The notes beneath the pieces are model-generated. The model had not been told where the DNA came from. It saw only the letters and a program-made list of their open reading frames with translations, and did not search any database. A DNA stretch of 64,000 bases from Pseudomonas mandelii (lineage in GTDB: Bacteria > Pseudomonadota > Gammaproteobacteria > Pseudomonadales > Pseudomonadaceae). Below are positions 10,396-19,131 of the stretch, one piece after another; position 1 is the first letter of the stretch; every line of letters begins with the position of its first letter. The translations under genes were made by a program, and so were the position numbers. The DNA is taken from NCBI RefSeq assembly GCF_900106065.1, contig NZ_LT629796.1, positions 3,069,501 through 3,133,500 of the forward strand, written 5' to 3'.

Positions 10396-11106
10396 TCAGA
10401 CCTCGGACGGGGTGGCGGCGCGATTGAGATCGGCCAGCGACAGGTGGCGATCGAACAGCGGCGCGAGACTCTGGTCATGGCTGACAAACAACAGGCTCGA
10501 GCCGGCTTCACGGCATTCGGCGAACAGCAGGCGAATGAAGTTTTCGCGAGCGTCGTAGTCCAGGGCCGAGGTCGGTTCGTCGGCGATCACCAGCTCCGGC
10601 TGACCAATCAACGCGCGCGCGGCGGCGACCCGTTGCTGCTGGCCGATGGACAGCGAATCGGCGCGGCGGCTGAGGAGGCTTTCATCCTTCAGGCCCAAGT
10701 GAGCCAGCAAAGTGGCGGCGGCCTGGTCGACGCTGCCGTGGCGCTGTTTCGCCCGCTCGGCGCGCAGTTTGGAAAAGTGGCAGGGCAACTCGACGTTCTC
10801 GCGCACCGAGAGAAACGGCAGCAGGTTGAACTGCTGGAAGATATAGCCGGTGTGATCGACGCGAAAGCGGTCACGCGCGCCGGCGCCGAGTTCGGTCAGC
10901 TCCTGGCCCAGCAGGCGGATGCTGCCGCGATCGGGTTTCTGAACGCCCCCAAGCAGGCCAAGCAGGGTGGTCTTGCCACTACCGCTGGGGCCTTTGAGGA
11001 ACAGGGTTTCGCCGGGCTCCAGGCGAAACGCCGGGATGTCCAGCAGCGGCGGGTGACCGGGCCAGCTGAAGCCCAGGTCGGACAGTTCGATGAGTGCTTG
11101 GGTCAT
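10396..11106 (-). CDS. ABC transporter ATP-binding protein, LolD/MacB type
   Basis: A 236-aa ATPase partner of the FtsX-type permease. Walker A GPSGSGKT, signature LSIGQQQR, Walker B LVIADEPT and the switch His (FVSHD) are all present in normal order. ATG at 11106 (MTQALIELSDLGFSW) is preferred over the upstream in-frame start at 11202, whose extra residues read through the REP element. It is the second gene of the Zur-linked operon. Confidence 0.92.
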   Translation of the reverse strand: MTQALIELSDLGFSWPGHPPLLDIPAFRLEPGETLFLKGPSGSGKTTLLGLLGGVQKPDRGSIRLLGQELTELGAGARDRFRVDHTGYIFQQFNLLPFLSVRENVELPCHFSKLRAERAKQRHGSVDQAAATLLAHLGLKDESLLSRRADSLSIGQQQRVAAARALIGQPELVIADEPTSALDYDARENFIRLLFAECREAGSSLLFVSHDQSLAPLFDRHLSLADLNRAATPSEV

Positions 11107-11164
11107 AGCGCCGATTTCATGGGTTTTGGGTACTTGTCTCAATGTCACATCCAACACCGATCCC

Positions 11165-11257
11165 TGTAGGCGCGAGGCTTGCCCGCGAAGAGGCCATCTC
11201 ATTCAACAGAGATGTTGACTATTAGAATGCCCTCGCGGGCAAGCCTCGCTCCTACAG
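11165..11257. repeat. REP inverted pair, family A, inside the zinc operon
   Basis: Two oppositely oriented copies of GCGAGGCTTGCCCGCGA separate the DUF2796 gene from the ATPase gene. An intra-operon REP can stabilise upstream mRNA or reduce downstream expression (inference). Confidence 0.8.
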
Positions 11258-11271
11258 GGGCGGTGGTGAAC

Positions 11272-11850
11272 TCAGAACTTGAGAGCGGCAGCCTTGGCCG
11301 TCACTTCAACCCCTTGCTGCCCGCTCGGGCTGATCAGCTGTACCTGAATCTTCTGAGTGGCTGGGAAAGTGTTGAAGATATTGGCCAGGTCCAGGGTTTT
11401 CAGCGCGCCCGGGGCTGAGCAGGTGAATTGGTAATGGGCGTGGATTTCGCTGTGGTCGTGATGATGTTCGTCTTTGGCATCGTGATCGTCATCAGCATCC
11501 GGCTTGTCACCGAACAACGGGCTTTCCAGTTCCTGGGTCGCCACTACGCAACCGGCGGCTTTCGGCAGGTTGAACAGTGCCAACGGTTTCTCAAGCTGCG
11601 CACGAGCGGCGGCCACTTTGGCCTTGTCGGCGTCAGTGGTGGCAGCGTGTTCGAAGCCCACCAGGTTCATCGCCGGGCTTTCCAGCTCCAGCTCCAGGGT
11701 CTGACCGTCCAGCGCTGCATTCAGGCGAGCGACGCCATGTTCGTGGGCGCTGAGGCTGCCGTGTTCATGGTCATGATCATGTTCTTCAGCCGCGTGGGCG
11801 ACGGTCAGCGGCAACAGGGCGAACGGCAGAGCGAGCAGCAGACGGCGCAT
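11272..11850 (-). CDS. DUF2796 / ZrgA-family zinc-linked periplasmic protein
   Basis: A 192-aa periplasmic protein likely to bind zinc. The signal peptide is residues 1-20 (cleavage after AHA). Two His/Asp-rich stretches follow: one just after the cleavage site (EEHDHDHEHG, then AHEHG) and one in the middle (DDDHDAKDEHHHDHSEIHAH), both typical of low-affinity Zn capture. It is first in the operon with the ABC ATPase, permease and DUF3299, behind a Zur-like box, matching the zinc-depletion-induced PA4063-PA4066 operon of P. aeruginosa as I recall it. It may be a zinc chaperone or scavenger (inference). Confidence 0.88.
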   Translation of the reverse strand: MRRLLLALPFALLPLTVAHAAEEHDHDHEHGSLSAHEHGVARLNAALDGQTLELELESPAMNLVGFEHAATTDADKAKVAAARAQLEKPLALFNLPKAAGCVVATQELESPLFGDKPDADDDHDAKDEHHHDHSEIHAHYQFTCSAPGALKTLDLANIFNTFPATQKIQVQLISPSGQQGVEVTAKAAALKF

Positions 11851-11880
11851 GGCGGGTCTCCGAAAGTAAAATGAAGAGTT

Positions 11881-11900
11881 TGTTATGTAATCTTATAACG
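11881..11900 (-). promoter_or_regulatory. Candidate Zur box of the DUF2796-ABC operon
   Basis: GTAATCTTATAAC (11887-11899) matches the gammaproteobacterial Zur core GTTATAWTATAAC at 11 of 13 positions, with TGTTAT just outside it. It lies about 35-50 bp upstream of the DUF2796 ATG, a position where Zur would block RNA polymerase. Confidence 0.65.
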
Positions 11901-11984
11901 AAAGTGCGGGGAGTTTGACCGTCTGCTTGGCGTTGCGCAAGTCACATGGGAGCATGCTCGTCAGAAATGTGCAGGAGCAGACTT

Positions 11985-12332
11985 ATGTTGCGTATACGCG
12001 GAAGCATCGGCGACTGGCCGGTGGATTTGACGCTGGAGATGGACGACGGCGATTGGGCGCGGCTTGGTGCGCAGTTGCAGGTGGTCAAGCCTGAGGCCAG
12101 TGACGCCCCGGCCAAGCCGGTGAATCAGGATGATGCGCTGTGGCAAATCGCCAAGGATTTGCTGCGCAAGGCCGGGCAATTGAGCGGGCCGGATCTGCTG
12201 GATCAGTTGGAAGGACTGACCGGCAGCGCGGCGTCGGGCAAGCGCTTGCTGGTGCGTTTGCGTCATTGCGCGGATGTGAAGGTGTCGAGCGGCGGGGATA
12301 CGCCGCTCTATAGCTGGATCAACGCAGGTTAA
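11985..12332 (+). CDS. Conserved hypothetical protein
   Basis: A 115-aa protein of unknown function. The ATG at 11985 has a GGAG ribosome site 9 bases upstream, so it is preferred over the in-frame ATG at 11946. The N terminus (MLRIRGSIGDWPVDLTLEMDD) looks like a small beta-rich domain and the centre is an amphipathic helix. There is no signal peptide or transmembrane segment. Its stop overlaps the stop of the convergent thioredoxin gene by 4 bp. As I recall, a small gene occupies the same place in P. aeruginosa. Confidence 0.75.
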   Translation: MLRIRGSIGDWPVDLTLEMDDGDWARLGAQLQVVKPEASDAPAKPVNQDDALWQIAKDLLRKAGQLSGPDLLDQLEGLTGSAASGKRLLVRLRHCADVKVSSGGDTPLYSWINAG

Positions 12333-13201
12333 TAAAGCGCAGCAAACAACTTGCGGCGGTAGGTGGTCACCAACGGGTGATCATTGCCCAGCAGTTCGAA
12401 CACCTGCAGCAAGGTCTTGTGCGGCAAGCCTTCGCTGTAGCTGCGATTGCGGACGAACAGCTTCAGCAGCGCATCCAGCGCGGCGTCGTACTGCTGGCGG
12501 GCCAGTTGCTGGATCGCGAGTTGATACACCGCTTCATCGTCCTGCGGGTTTTTCGCCAGGCGCGCTTTCAGGTCTGCGGCATCCGGCAAATCCTTGGCCT
12601 GGCCAAGGAACTGGATTTGCGCCTTGGCGCCGGCCAGTGCTGCTTTGTGCTCGTCGCTTTTCACTGCGTCGAGCACGGTTTGCGCTTCGCCCAGTTCGCC
12701 CCGTTCCGTCAGGCAACGGGCGTAGAGGATCAAGGCGGCAGCGTTGGTGTTGTCTTCGCCCAGCAGCACTTTGAGCGCGGCTTCGGCATCGGCGAAACGG
12801 CTGTCGTCGAACAGGGCCTGGGCGTGTTCGAATGGATCGGCCGCTGCGGGTGGCGGCATTTGCACATGAGGCTCAAGCATCGCCCGCACGGCGGACTCGG
12901 GCTGCGCACCGGCAAAACCGTCCACTGGCTGACCGTCCTTGAACAACACCACGGTCGGCAGGCTGCGAATGCCGAAGCGGGCGACGATGTCCTGTTCGAG
13001 ATCGCAGTTGACCTTGGCCAGCAGCAATTCGCCCTGGTAGCTCTCGGCAATGGTTTGCAGCAGCGGCATCAGCGATTTGCACGGCGCACACCATTCGGCC
13101 CAGAAATCCACCAGCACCGGTTTGTGGAAAGAGTTCTCGATCACCGACTGGTCGAAATCGGCGGTCGTGGCGTCGAAGATGTACGGCGTTTCCTGACTCA
13201 T
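12329..13201 (-). CDS. cnoX: CnoX/YbbN-type thioredoxin with TPR-like tail
   Basis: A 290-aa cytoplasmic chaperedoxin. The N-terminal thioredoxin fold has the active site WCAPC (Cys38, Cys41). After about residue 120 a helical TPR-like region continues to the end (EAALKVLLG, ALILYARCLTERGELGEAQ, AALDALLKLFVRNR). This architecture is that of E. coli YbbN/CnoX, which protects clients from oxidation and hands them to GroEL; some homologues carry SxxC, but here both cysteines are kept, so redox activity is possible. It is a single gene, convergent with the small hypothetical. Confidence 0.88.
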   Translation of the reverse strand: MSQETPYIFDATTADFDQSVIENSFHKPVLVDFWAEWCAPCKSLMPLLQTIAESYQGELLLAKVNCDLEQDIVARFGIRSLPTVVLFKDGQPVDGFAGAQPESAVRAMLEPHVQMPPPAAADPFEHAQALFDDSRFADAEAALKVLLGEDNTNAAALILYARCLTERGELGEAQTVLDAVKSDEHKAALAGAKAQIQFLGQAKDLPDAADLKARLAKNPQDDEAVYQLAIQQLARQQYDAALDALLKLFVRNRSYSEGLPHKTLLQVFELLGNDHPLVTTYRRKLFAALY

Positions 13202-13286
13202 GGGGGATCTCGTAAAAGCGTGAATGGGGCAACTATAAGGCTTGGCAGGGTATCGCTGAAAGTGTGGGCGGTCTGACAGGGCGCTT

Positions 13287-13385
13287 TCGCGGGCAAGTCG
13301 GATCGCCGCACCGCTCGCTCCTACAGGCCCACGCCGATTTGAAGAACGACGCCGAACCTGTAGGAGCGAAGCTTGCTCGCGAAGC
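13287..13385. repeat. REP inverted pair, family A (degenerate left copy)
   Basis: The left copy reads TCGCGGGCAAGTCGGATCGC, a diverged REP, and the right copy is TGTAGGAGCGAAGCTTGCTC. The pair abuts the 3' end of the methyltransferase gene. Confidence 0.7.
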
Positions 13386-13387
13386 TT

Positions 13388-14044
13388 TTAGCCGCGCCGC
13401 GCGTGGTACAGGCTCACATGCCGAAACTCTTCAGGCTCGGCCAGATCCGGCAGGGTCATCGCTTCCAGCATTTCGATACGTTGATAGAGCGGATGCCTGA
13501 AATCCCTTACCCGCGAATCCGCCACCAACGCTTCCTGGCCCCGGCTCAAAAACTCATCAAGCAACGGCAGGTTCGCCCGGTCATACAAAACGTCGGCCAC
13601 CAGAATCAGATCAAACCGATCCGCTTCGGCGAAAAAATCCGTCGAGTAGTTGAGGTGTACGCCATTGAGTTCGGCATTCGCCTGACACGCGGCAATCGCC
13701 AGCGGGTCGAGGTCACAGGCCACCACTTCCAGCGCGCCGGCCTTTACTGCCGCAATCCCCGCCACCCCGGAGCCAGCACCGAAATCCAGCACCCGCTTGC
13801 CTTCGACCCATTGAGGGAATGCGGCGAGATAGCGGGCAACCGCCAGGCCGCTGGCCCAGCAGAAACTCCAGTAGGGCGGTTCATGCAGAATCCGCCGGGT
13901 TTCTTCCGGGCTGAACGCGCGGTCCATGTTATCGCCGTCGATCAGCCAGAGTTTCAGCTCGGTATCGGGCAACGCAACAGGCACAAGCTGCGCATCACCG
14001 AGCAATTCACCCAACGCCCGTTGCAGGTCGAGCGGTGCAATCAT
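13388..14044 (-). CDS. Class I SAM-dependent (protein lysine-type) methyltransferase
   Basis: A 218-aa Rossmann-fold methyltransferase. The SAM-binding motif I is VLDFGAGSGVAGIAAVKAG (about residues 84-102), followed by the acidic motif II region VACDLDPLAI and LILVADVLYDR. It resembles the PrmA/ETFB-lysine methyltransferase group; the substrate cannot be assigned. The ATG overlaps the stop of the upstream lipoprotein gene (ATGA), so the two are co-transcribed. Confidence 0.82.
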   Translation of the reverse strand: MIAPLDLQRALGELLGDAQLVPVALPDTELKLWLIDGDNMDRAFSPEETRRILHEPPYWSFCWASGLAVARYLAAFPQWVEGKRVLDFGAGSGVAGIAAVKAGALEVVACDLDPLAIAACQANAELNGVHLNYSTDFFAEADRFDLILVADVLYDRANLPLLDEFLSRGQEALVADSRVRDFRHPLYQRIEMLEAMTLPDLAEPEEFRHVSLYHARRG

Positions 14045-14505
14045 GGGGCTTTGACGAATTGCAGCTGACCCAAGGCCTGGGTCGTCGGCTGGGTAATGAC
14101 CTGCGAAGGCAGGTGCAAAATCAACTGGCCGGACTGGCTGGCGCGACCGCGCAATTCAACGCGAACGCCGGCAGGGAACGATTCCGGGTTGAAGCGCAGG
14201 TGAAACGGCAGAAGCTGATTGGTGCCGATCAGGCTCGAACTGGCGAGCAATTGTTGCGGGCGGTCCTGGGCATCGATCACCAGCAGCGCCAGTTCAACTT
14301 CGGCGCCGGCCGGTATGCCTTGCAGGGTGCCGCTCAATTCACGCTGATAGGCGGGCAACGGGCCGAGGTTGGCGGACTCCTTGGCTTTTTTCTGCGCGGC
14401 CTGTGGGGCGGGCCCTGGTGTTGGCGGCTGGGGCTTGGGCGCATCGCTGCTGCAGGCCACCAGCAGGCTGAAAACACTGAGCAATACGAGTGGTCTTAGG
14501 GACAT
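14041..14505 (-). CDS. YbaY-family lipoprotein
   Basis: A 154-aa lipoprotein. The start at 14505 (MSLRPLVLLSVFSLLVAC) is preferred because a GGAG site precedes it and it gives a clean lipobox LVAC with Cys18; the in-frame ATG at 14532 would add a non-signal extension. A Pro/Ala linker follows the Cys, then a beta-rich domain (LSGTLQGIPAGAEVELALLVID) like the YbaY/META-related family. Likely an envelope lipoprotein of unknown role. It overlaps the methyltransferase gene by 4 bp. Confidence 0.82.
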   Translation of the reverse strand: MSLRPLVLLSVFSLLVACSSDAPKPQPPTPGPAPQAAQKKAKESANLGPLPAYQRELSGTLQGIPAGAEVELALLVIDAQDRPQQLLASSSLIGTNQLLPFHLRFNPESFPAGVRVELRGRASQSGQLILHLPSQVITQPTTQALGQLQFVKAP

Positions 14506-14633
14506 TTGCGGCTCCAGCAAGGTGAAATCCATGGATCAAGCTCTATAGCCAGTCTGTATACCGTAAACCCTATGTCTTGTCTTGCCACGGGGATGCGCTA
14601 CCATGGCCCTCCCTTTTTTTGTTGCCTGCCACC

Positions 14634-15098
14634 ATGCACTGTCCCTTCTGCGGTGCCAACGACACCAAGGTCATCGACTCGCGTCTGGTCGCCGAGGGCG
14701 AACAGGTGCGCCGCCGGCGTGAATGCCTGGCCTGCGGCGAGCGTTTCACGACGTTCGAGACCGCCGAACTGGTGTTGCCGCGCCTGATCAAAACCGACGG
14801 TAGCCGTCAGCCCTTCGATGAAGAAAAACTTCGCGCGGGCATGCAGCGTGCGCTGGAGAAGCGCCCGGTGAGTGTCGAGCGCCTCGAATCGTCGCTGGTG
14901 CATATCAAACACAAACTGCGCGCCACCGGCGAGCGCGAGGTCAAATCCCTCGTGGTCGGTGAACTGGTGATGGCCGAGCTGCAAAAGCTCGACGAAGTCG
15001 CCTACATTCGTTTCGCCTCCGTGTATCGGCGCTTCCAGGACCTCAACGAGTTCCGGGAAGAGATCGATCGCCTGGCCCGTGAGCCGGTGAAAGAATGA
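14634..15098 (+). CDS. nrdR: Transcriptional repressor NrdR
   Basis: A 154-aa ATP/dATP-sensing repressor of ribonucleotide reductase genes. The N-terminal zinc ribbon has the four cysteines CPFC...CLAC ([10 protein letters not shown] at the start, [12 protein letters not shown]) and an ATP-cone follows from about residue 49. Family length matches the ATG at 14634; the upstream in-frame start is rejected. The stop overlaps ribD by 4 bp, the usual nrdR-ribD arrangement in gammaproteobacteria. Confidence 0.96.
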   Translation: MHCPFCGANDTKVIDSRLVAEGEQVRRRRECLACGERFTTFETAELVLPRLIKTDGSRQPFDEEKLRAGMQRALEKRPVSVERLESSLVHIKHKLRATGEREVKSLVVGELVMAELQKLDEVAYIRFASVYRRFQDLNEFREEIDRLAREPVKE

Positions 15099-16228
15099 CC
15101 ACGTCCCCCGAACAAGCCATCCTCGACGCCCATTACATGGCTCGCGCCCTGGAACTGGCGCGCAAAGGCCATTACACGACACACCCCAACCCTCGCGTTG
15201 GCTGCGTGATCGTGCGTGACGGGCAGATTGTCGGCGAAGGCTGGCATGTGCGCACCGGTGAGCCCCACGCTGAAGTCCACGCCCTGCATGCCGCAGGCGA
15301 CAAGGCCCGAGGTGCCACCGCTTACGTGACCCTCGAACCGTGCAGCCACCACGGCCATACGCCGCCTTGCGCCGATGCGCTGGTGAATGCCGGCCTCGCC
15401 CGGGTTGTCGCAGCGATGCAAGACCCGAACCCGTCGGTGGCCGGTCGCGGCCTGCAGCGCCTGGCCCAGGCCGGCATCGCCATCGAAAGTGGCGTGCTGG
15501 AAGGCGAGGCGCGCAAGCTTAATCAAGGCTTCCTCAAACGCATGGAACACGGCTTGCCGTTCGTGCGGGTCAAGTTGGCCATGAGCCTGGACGGTCGCAC
15601 GGCGATGGAAAGCGGCGAGAGCCAATGGATCACCGGCCCGGCCGCACGTTCGGCGGTGCAACGCCTGCGGGCGCAGGCCAGCGTGGTGCTGACCGGCGCC
15701 GACACGGTGCTGGCGGACAACGCCCGCTTGACCGTGCGTGCCGATGAGCTGGGCCTGGACGCCGAGCAAACGGCCCAGGCCATGAGCCGTCCGCCGCTGC
15801 GCGTGCTGATCGACGGCCGTCTGCGAGTGCCGCTGGATGCACCGTTTTTCAAGGCCGGGCCGGCATTGGTCGCCACCTGCATGGCGATTGAAGAGCAGTA
15901 CGCGAACGGCCCGGAATGCCTGATCGTGGCGGGCGACGATGGTTTGGTTGACCTGCGAAAATTGCTGGTCGAACTCGCTGCACGCGGGGTCAACGAAGTG
16001 TTGGTTGAGGCAGGCCCGCGTCTGGCCGGGGCTTTTGCCCAGCAAGGTCTGGTGGATGAGTTCCAGATTTTCATCGCCGGCAAGTTCCTCGGCTCCTCGG
16101 CTCGGCCGCTGCTGGACTGGCCGATCGCGCAAATGAAGGATGCGCCTGAGCTCAAAATCACCGAAATTCGCGCGGTTGGCGATGACTGGCGAGTCATCGC
16201 CATTCCTGCGCCAGCGGCGAGCGTATAA
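15095..16228 (+). CDS. ribD: Riboflavin biosynthesis deaminase/reductase RibD
   Basis: A 377-aa bifunctional enzyme: 2,5-diamino-6-ribosylamino-pyrimidinone 5-phosphate deaminase and 5-amino-6-(5-phosphoribosylamino)uracil reductase. The N-terminal deaminase has the zinc motif HAEVHAL plus [11 protein letters not shown]. The C-terminal reductase domain (about residue 150 on) contains [12 protein letters not shown] and [11 protein letters not shown]. It overlaps nrdR by 4 bp and leads into ribE after 46 bp. Confidence 0.95.
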   Translation: MTTSPEQAILDAHYMARALELARKGHYTTHPNPRVGCVIVRDGQIVGEGWHVRTGEPHAEVHALHAAGDKARGATAYVTLEPCSHHGHTPPCADALVNAGLARVVAAMQDPNPSVAGRGLQRLAQAGIAIESGVLEGEARKLNQGFLKRMEHGLPFVRVKLAMSLDGRTAMESGESQWITGPAARSAVQRLRAQASVVLTGADTVLADNARLTVRADELGLDAEQTAQAMSRPPLRVLIDGRLRVPLDAPFFKAGPALVATCMAIEEQYANGPECLIVAGDDGLVDLRKLLVELAARGVNEVLVEAGPRLAGAFAQQGLVDEFQIFIAGKFLGSSARPLLDWPIAQMKDAPELKITEIRAVGDDWRVIAIPAPAASV

Positions 16229-16274
16229 TTCCCGGCCTGCGCCACGCGACGGCCCTGTTCTCGAGGAGAACTCC

Positions 16275-16937
16275 ATGTTTACCGGCATCATCGAATCCAT
16301 CGGCAGTATTCGTGCATTGACCCCAAAAGGCGGTGATGTGCGGGTCCACGTAGAAACTGGCAAGCTCGATTTGAGCGACGTCAAACTGGGCGACAGCATC
16401 GCGGTCAACGGCGTGTGCCTGACGGCGGTTGAGCTGCCGGGTAACGGCTTTGCGGCGGACGTCAGTCGCGAAACCCTCGACTGCACCGCCATGAACGACC
16501 TGAAAAGCGGCAGCCCGGTGAACCTGGAAAAAGCCCTGACCCCGACCACTCGCCTCGGCGGGCACCTGGTCAGCGGTCACGTCGATGGCGTGGGTGAAGT
16601 GGTTTCCCGTACCGAGAATGCGCGCGCCGTGGAATTCCGCATCCGTGCGCCGAAAGACCTGGCCAAGTACATTGCCCATAAAGGTTCGATCACCGTCGAC
16701 GGCACCAGCCTGACCGTGAACGCGGTCGATGGCGCCGAGTTCATGCTGACGATCATTCCGCACACCCTGAGCGAAACCATCATGGCGTCATACCAGCCAG
16801 GTCGCCGGGTAAACCTTGAAGTTGACTTGCTGGCACGTTATCTGGAGCGCCTGTTGCTGGGCGACAAGGCCGCAGAGCCAACCTCCGGAAACATCACCGA
16901 AAGCTTTCTGGCCGCCAACGGCTACCTCAAATCCTGA
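16275..16937 (+). CDS. ribE: Riboflavin synthase alpha subunit
   Basis: A 220-aa trimeric enzyme dismutating two 6,7-dimethyl-8-ribityllumazines to riboflavin. It has two lumazine-binding repeats: MFTGIIESIGSI at the N terminus and LGGHLVSGHVDGVGEV in the second half. GAGGAG lies just upstream of the ATG at 16275. The gap to ribBX is 16 bp. Confidence 0.95.
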   Translation: MFTGIIESIGSIRALTPKGGDVRVHVETGKLDLSDVKLGDSIAVNGVCLTAVELPGNGFAADVSRETLDCTAMNDLKSGSPVNLEKALTPTTRLGGHLVSGHVDGVGEVVSRTENARAVEFRIRAPKDLAKYIAHKGSITVDGTSLTVNAVDGAEFMLTIIPHTLSETIMASYQPGRRVNLEVDLLARYLERLLLGDKAAEPTSGNITESFLAANGYLKS

Positions 16938-16953
16938 CCCAAGGGGGTGCCTT

Positions 16954-18045
16954 GTGGCGCTCAATAGCATCGAAGAACTGGTTGAAGACATCCGCCAAGG
17001 CAAGATGGTCATCCTCATGGATGACGAAGACCGCGAGAACGAAGGCGACCTGATCATGGCCGCCGAGTGCTGCAAGGCCGAACACATCAACTTCATGGCC
17101 AAGCACGCCCGTGGCCTGATCTGCATGCCGATGAGCCGCGAGCGTTGCGAGCTGCTCAAGCTGCCCTTGATGGCGCCGCGCAACGGTTCCGGCTTCGGCA
17201 CCAAGTTCACCGTGTCCATCGAAGCGGCCGAAGGCGTGACCACCGGTATTTCCGCTGCCGACCGCGCACGCACCGTGCAAGCGGCTGCGGCGAAAGACGC
17301 CAAGGCTGAAGACATCGTCAGCCCCGGCCACATTTTCCCGCTGATGGCCCAGGCCGGCGGTACCCTGGCCCGCGCTGGCCACACCGAAGCGGCGTGCGAC
17401 CTGGCGCGCATGGCCGGTTTCGAGCCAAGCGGCGTGATCTGCGAAGTGATGAACGACGACGGCACCATGTCCCGTCGCACCGAGCTCGAAGCCTTCGCGG
17501 CCGAACACAACATCAAGATCGGCACCATTGCCGACCTGATTCACTACCGGATGATCCACGAACGTACCGTTCAGCGGATTGCCGAGCAGCCTTTGGACAG
17601 CGAACTGGGCCAGTTCAACCTGGTGACCTATCGTGATTCCGTGGAAGGTGACGTGCACATGGCCCTGACCCTGGGCACCGTGTGCGCCGAAGAACCGACC
17701 CTGGTTCGCGTACACAACATGGACCCGCTGCGCGACCTGTTGATGGTCAAGCAACCGGGCCGCTGGAGCCTGCGCGCCGCCATGGCTGCGGTGGCCGAGG
17801 CCGGCAGCGGCGTGGTGCTGTTGCTCGGTCACCCGCTCGATGGCGACGTATTGCTGGCGCACATCCGTGAAACCGCGGATCAGGCCATCGTGAAAAAACC
17901 GACCACCTACAGCATCGTCGGTGCCGGTTCGCAGATCCTCCGGGACCTGGGCGTGCGCAAAATGCGCTTGATGTCTGCGCCAATGAAATTTAATGCGATA
18001 TCCGGTTTCGATCTGGAAGTTGTAGAATACGTGCCCTCCGAATAA
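16954..18045 (+). CDS. ribB: 3,4-DHBP synthase with degenerate GTP cyclohydrolase II domain (RibBX type)
   Basis: A 363-aa protein. The N-terminal 200 residues form an intact 3,4-dihydroxy-2-butanone-4-phosphate synthase (MDDEDRENEGDL, HTEAACDLARMAG). The C-terminal part has a GTP cyclohydrolase II fold but not its zinc site: where RibA has [10 protein letters not shown]...CDCG, this protein reads VHNMDPLRDLLMVKQPG with no cysteines. It is the hybrid described in Proteobacteria as RibBX, whose second half lacks cyclohydrolase activity. An intact ribA is present at 21609. Start is GTG at 16954, with AAGGGGG upstream. Annotation as a full bifunctional RibBA would be misleading. Confidence 0.92.
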   Translation: MALNSIEELVEDIRQGKMVILMDDEDRENEGDLIMAAECCKAEHINFMAKHARGLICMPMSRERCELLKLPLMAPRNGSGFGTKFTVSIEAAEGVTTGISAADRARTVQAAAAKDAKAEDIVSPGHIFPLMAQAGGTLARAGHTEAACDLARMAGFEPSGVICEVMNDDGTMSRRTELEAFAAEHNIKIGTIADLIHYRMIHERTVQRIAEQPLDSELGQFNLVTYRDSVEGDVHMALTLGTVCAEEPTLVRVHNMDPLRDLLMVKQPGRWSLRAAMAAVAEAGSGVVLLLGHPLDGDVLLAHIRETADQAIVKKPTTYSIVGAGSQILRDLGVRKMRLMSAPMKFNAISGFDLEVVEYVPSE

Positions 18046-18136
18046 TGACCGGTTGTTTCCAGTCCTTGATTCGCGGCTAACACATCACCGAGGGATGCGT
18101 AGAAAACGCGTCCCGGCTCTTTAAGAGATCTAACGA

Positions 18137-18613
18137 ATGACCCTGAAGACCATCGAAGGTACCTTCATCGCCCCTAAAGGCCGCTACGCTCTGGTAGTGG
18201 GCCGCTTCAACAGCTTCGTCGTTGAAAGCCTGGTCAGCGGTGCAGTTGATGCCCTGGTTCGCCACGGCGTGAGCGAAAGCGACATCACCATCATCCGCGC
18301 GCCTGGCGCCTTCGAAATCCCGCTGGTTGCGCAGAAAGTCGCTCAGAAGGGCGAGTACGCGGCAATCATCGCCCTGGGCGCGGTCATTCGTGGCGGTACT
18401 CCGCATTTCGAATACGTGGCTGGCGAATGCACCAAGGGCCTGGCCCAGGTGTCCATGGAGTTTGGCGTTCCAGTCGCATTTGGCGTGCTGACCGTTGATT
18501 CCATCGAGCAAGCCATCGAACGTTCCGGCACCAAGGCCGGTAACAAAGGCGCCGAAGCTGCCCTGTCCGCTCTGGAAATGGTCAGCCTGCTGGCGCAGTT
18601 GGAGGCCAAGTGA
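18137..18613 (+). CDS. ribH: 6,7-dimethyl-8-ribityllumazine synthase
   Basis: A 158-aa lumazine synthase that condenses the RibD product with DHBP. Typical motifs: [29 protein letters not shown] and [19 protein letters not shown]. It lies 91 bp after ribBX; that gap has a hairpin (GGGATGCGT/ACGCGTCCC, 18092-18114) that might attenuate or process the transcript (inference). The stop overlaps nusB by 4 bp. Confidence 0.96.
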   Translation: MTLKTIEGTFIAPKGRYALVVGRFNSFVVESLVSGAVDALVRHGVSESDITIIRAPGAFEIPLVAQKVAQKGEYAAIIALGAVIRGGTPHFEYVAGECTKGLAQVSMEFGVPVAFGVLTVDSIEQAIERSGTKAGNKGAEAALSALEMVSLLAQLEAK

Positions 18614-19110
18614 TTAGCGACGAAAGTGATCGTTTCAACCCGCGCGATCCAAAGCCTGCGGATGCCGGCAAGCCATCGAAAAGCGTCAAGCGTCGCGAAG
18701 CCCGTCAGCTCGCGACCCAAGCGCTGTACCAGTGGCACATGGCCAAGCAGTCGCTGAACGAGATCGAAGCGCAGTTTCGGGTCGATAACGATTTCAGCGA
18801 TGTCGATGCCGCGTACTTCCACGACATCCTGCACGGCGTTCCGGCCAACAAGCCTGAAATCGACGCTGCACTGACGCCGTGCCTGGACATCACCATCGAA
18901 GAGCTGGACCCGGTTGAACTGGCTGTTCTGCGCCTGTCGACCTGGGAACTGCTCAAGCGCGTCGATGTGCCGTACCGCGTTGTGATCAACGAAGGTATCG
19001 AGCTGGCGAAAGTCTTCGGTTCCACCGATGGCCACAAATTCGTCAACGGCGTACTCGACAAGCTGGCCCCGCGTCTGCGTGAAGCTGAAGTGAAGGCGTT
19101 CAAGCGCTAA
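18610..19110 (+). CDS. nusB: Transcription antitermination factor NusB
   Basis: A 166-aa all-helical RNA-binding protein that pairs with NusE (S10) at boxA of rRNA operons. Recognised by [17 protein letters not shown] at the start of the domain, [11 protein letters not shown] and [14 protein letters not shown] near the C terminus. The N-terminal 30 residues are a basic, disordered extension. Starts with GTG overlapping the ribH stop (GTGA). The ribH-nusB-thiL order is conserved. Confidence 0.95.
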   Translation: MISDESDRFNPRDPKPADAGKPSKSVKRREARQLATQALYQWHMAKQSLNEIEAQFRVDNDFSDVDAAYFHDILHGVPANKPEIDAALTPCLDITIEELDPVELAVLRLSTWELLKRVDVPYRVVINEGIELAKVFGSTDGHKFVNGVLDKLAPRLREAEVKAFKR

Positions 19111-19131
19111 TCGGCGCTTGATAGCTGCCAC

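Noticed and set aside
16229..16274. FMN riboswitch ahead of the riboflavin genes
   Set aside because: The gaps between the rib genes are too short (16-91 bp) and do not show the conserved FMN aptamer pattern.
15002..16549. 515-codon minus-strand frame over ribD and ribE
   Set aside because: Antisense artefact of high GC third positions; ribD and ribE on the plus strand are unmistakable.
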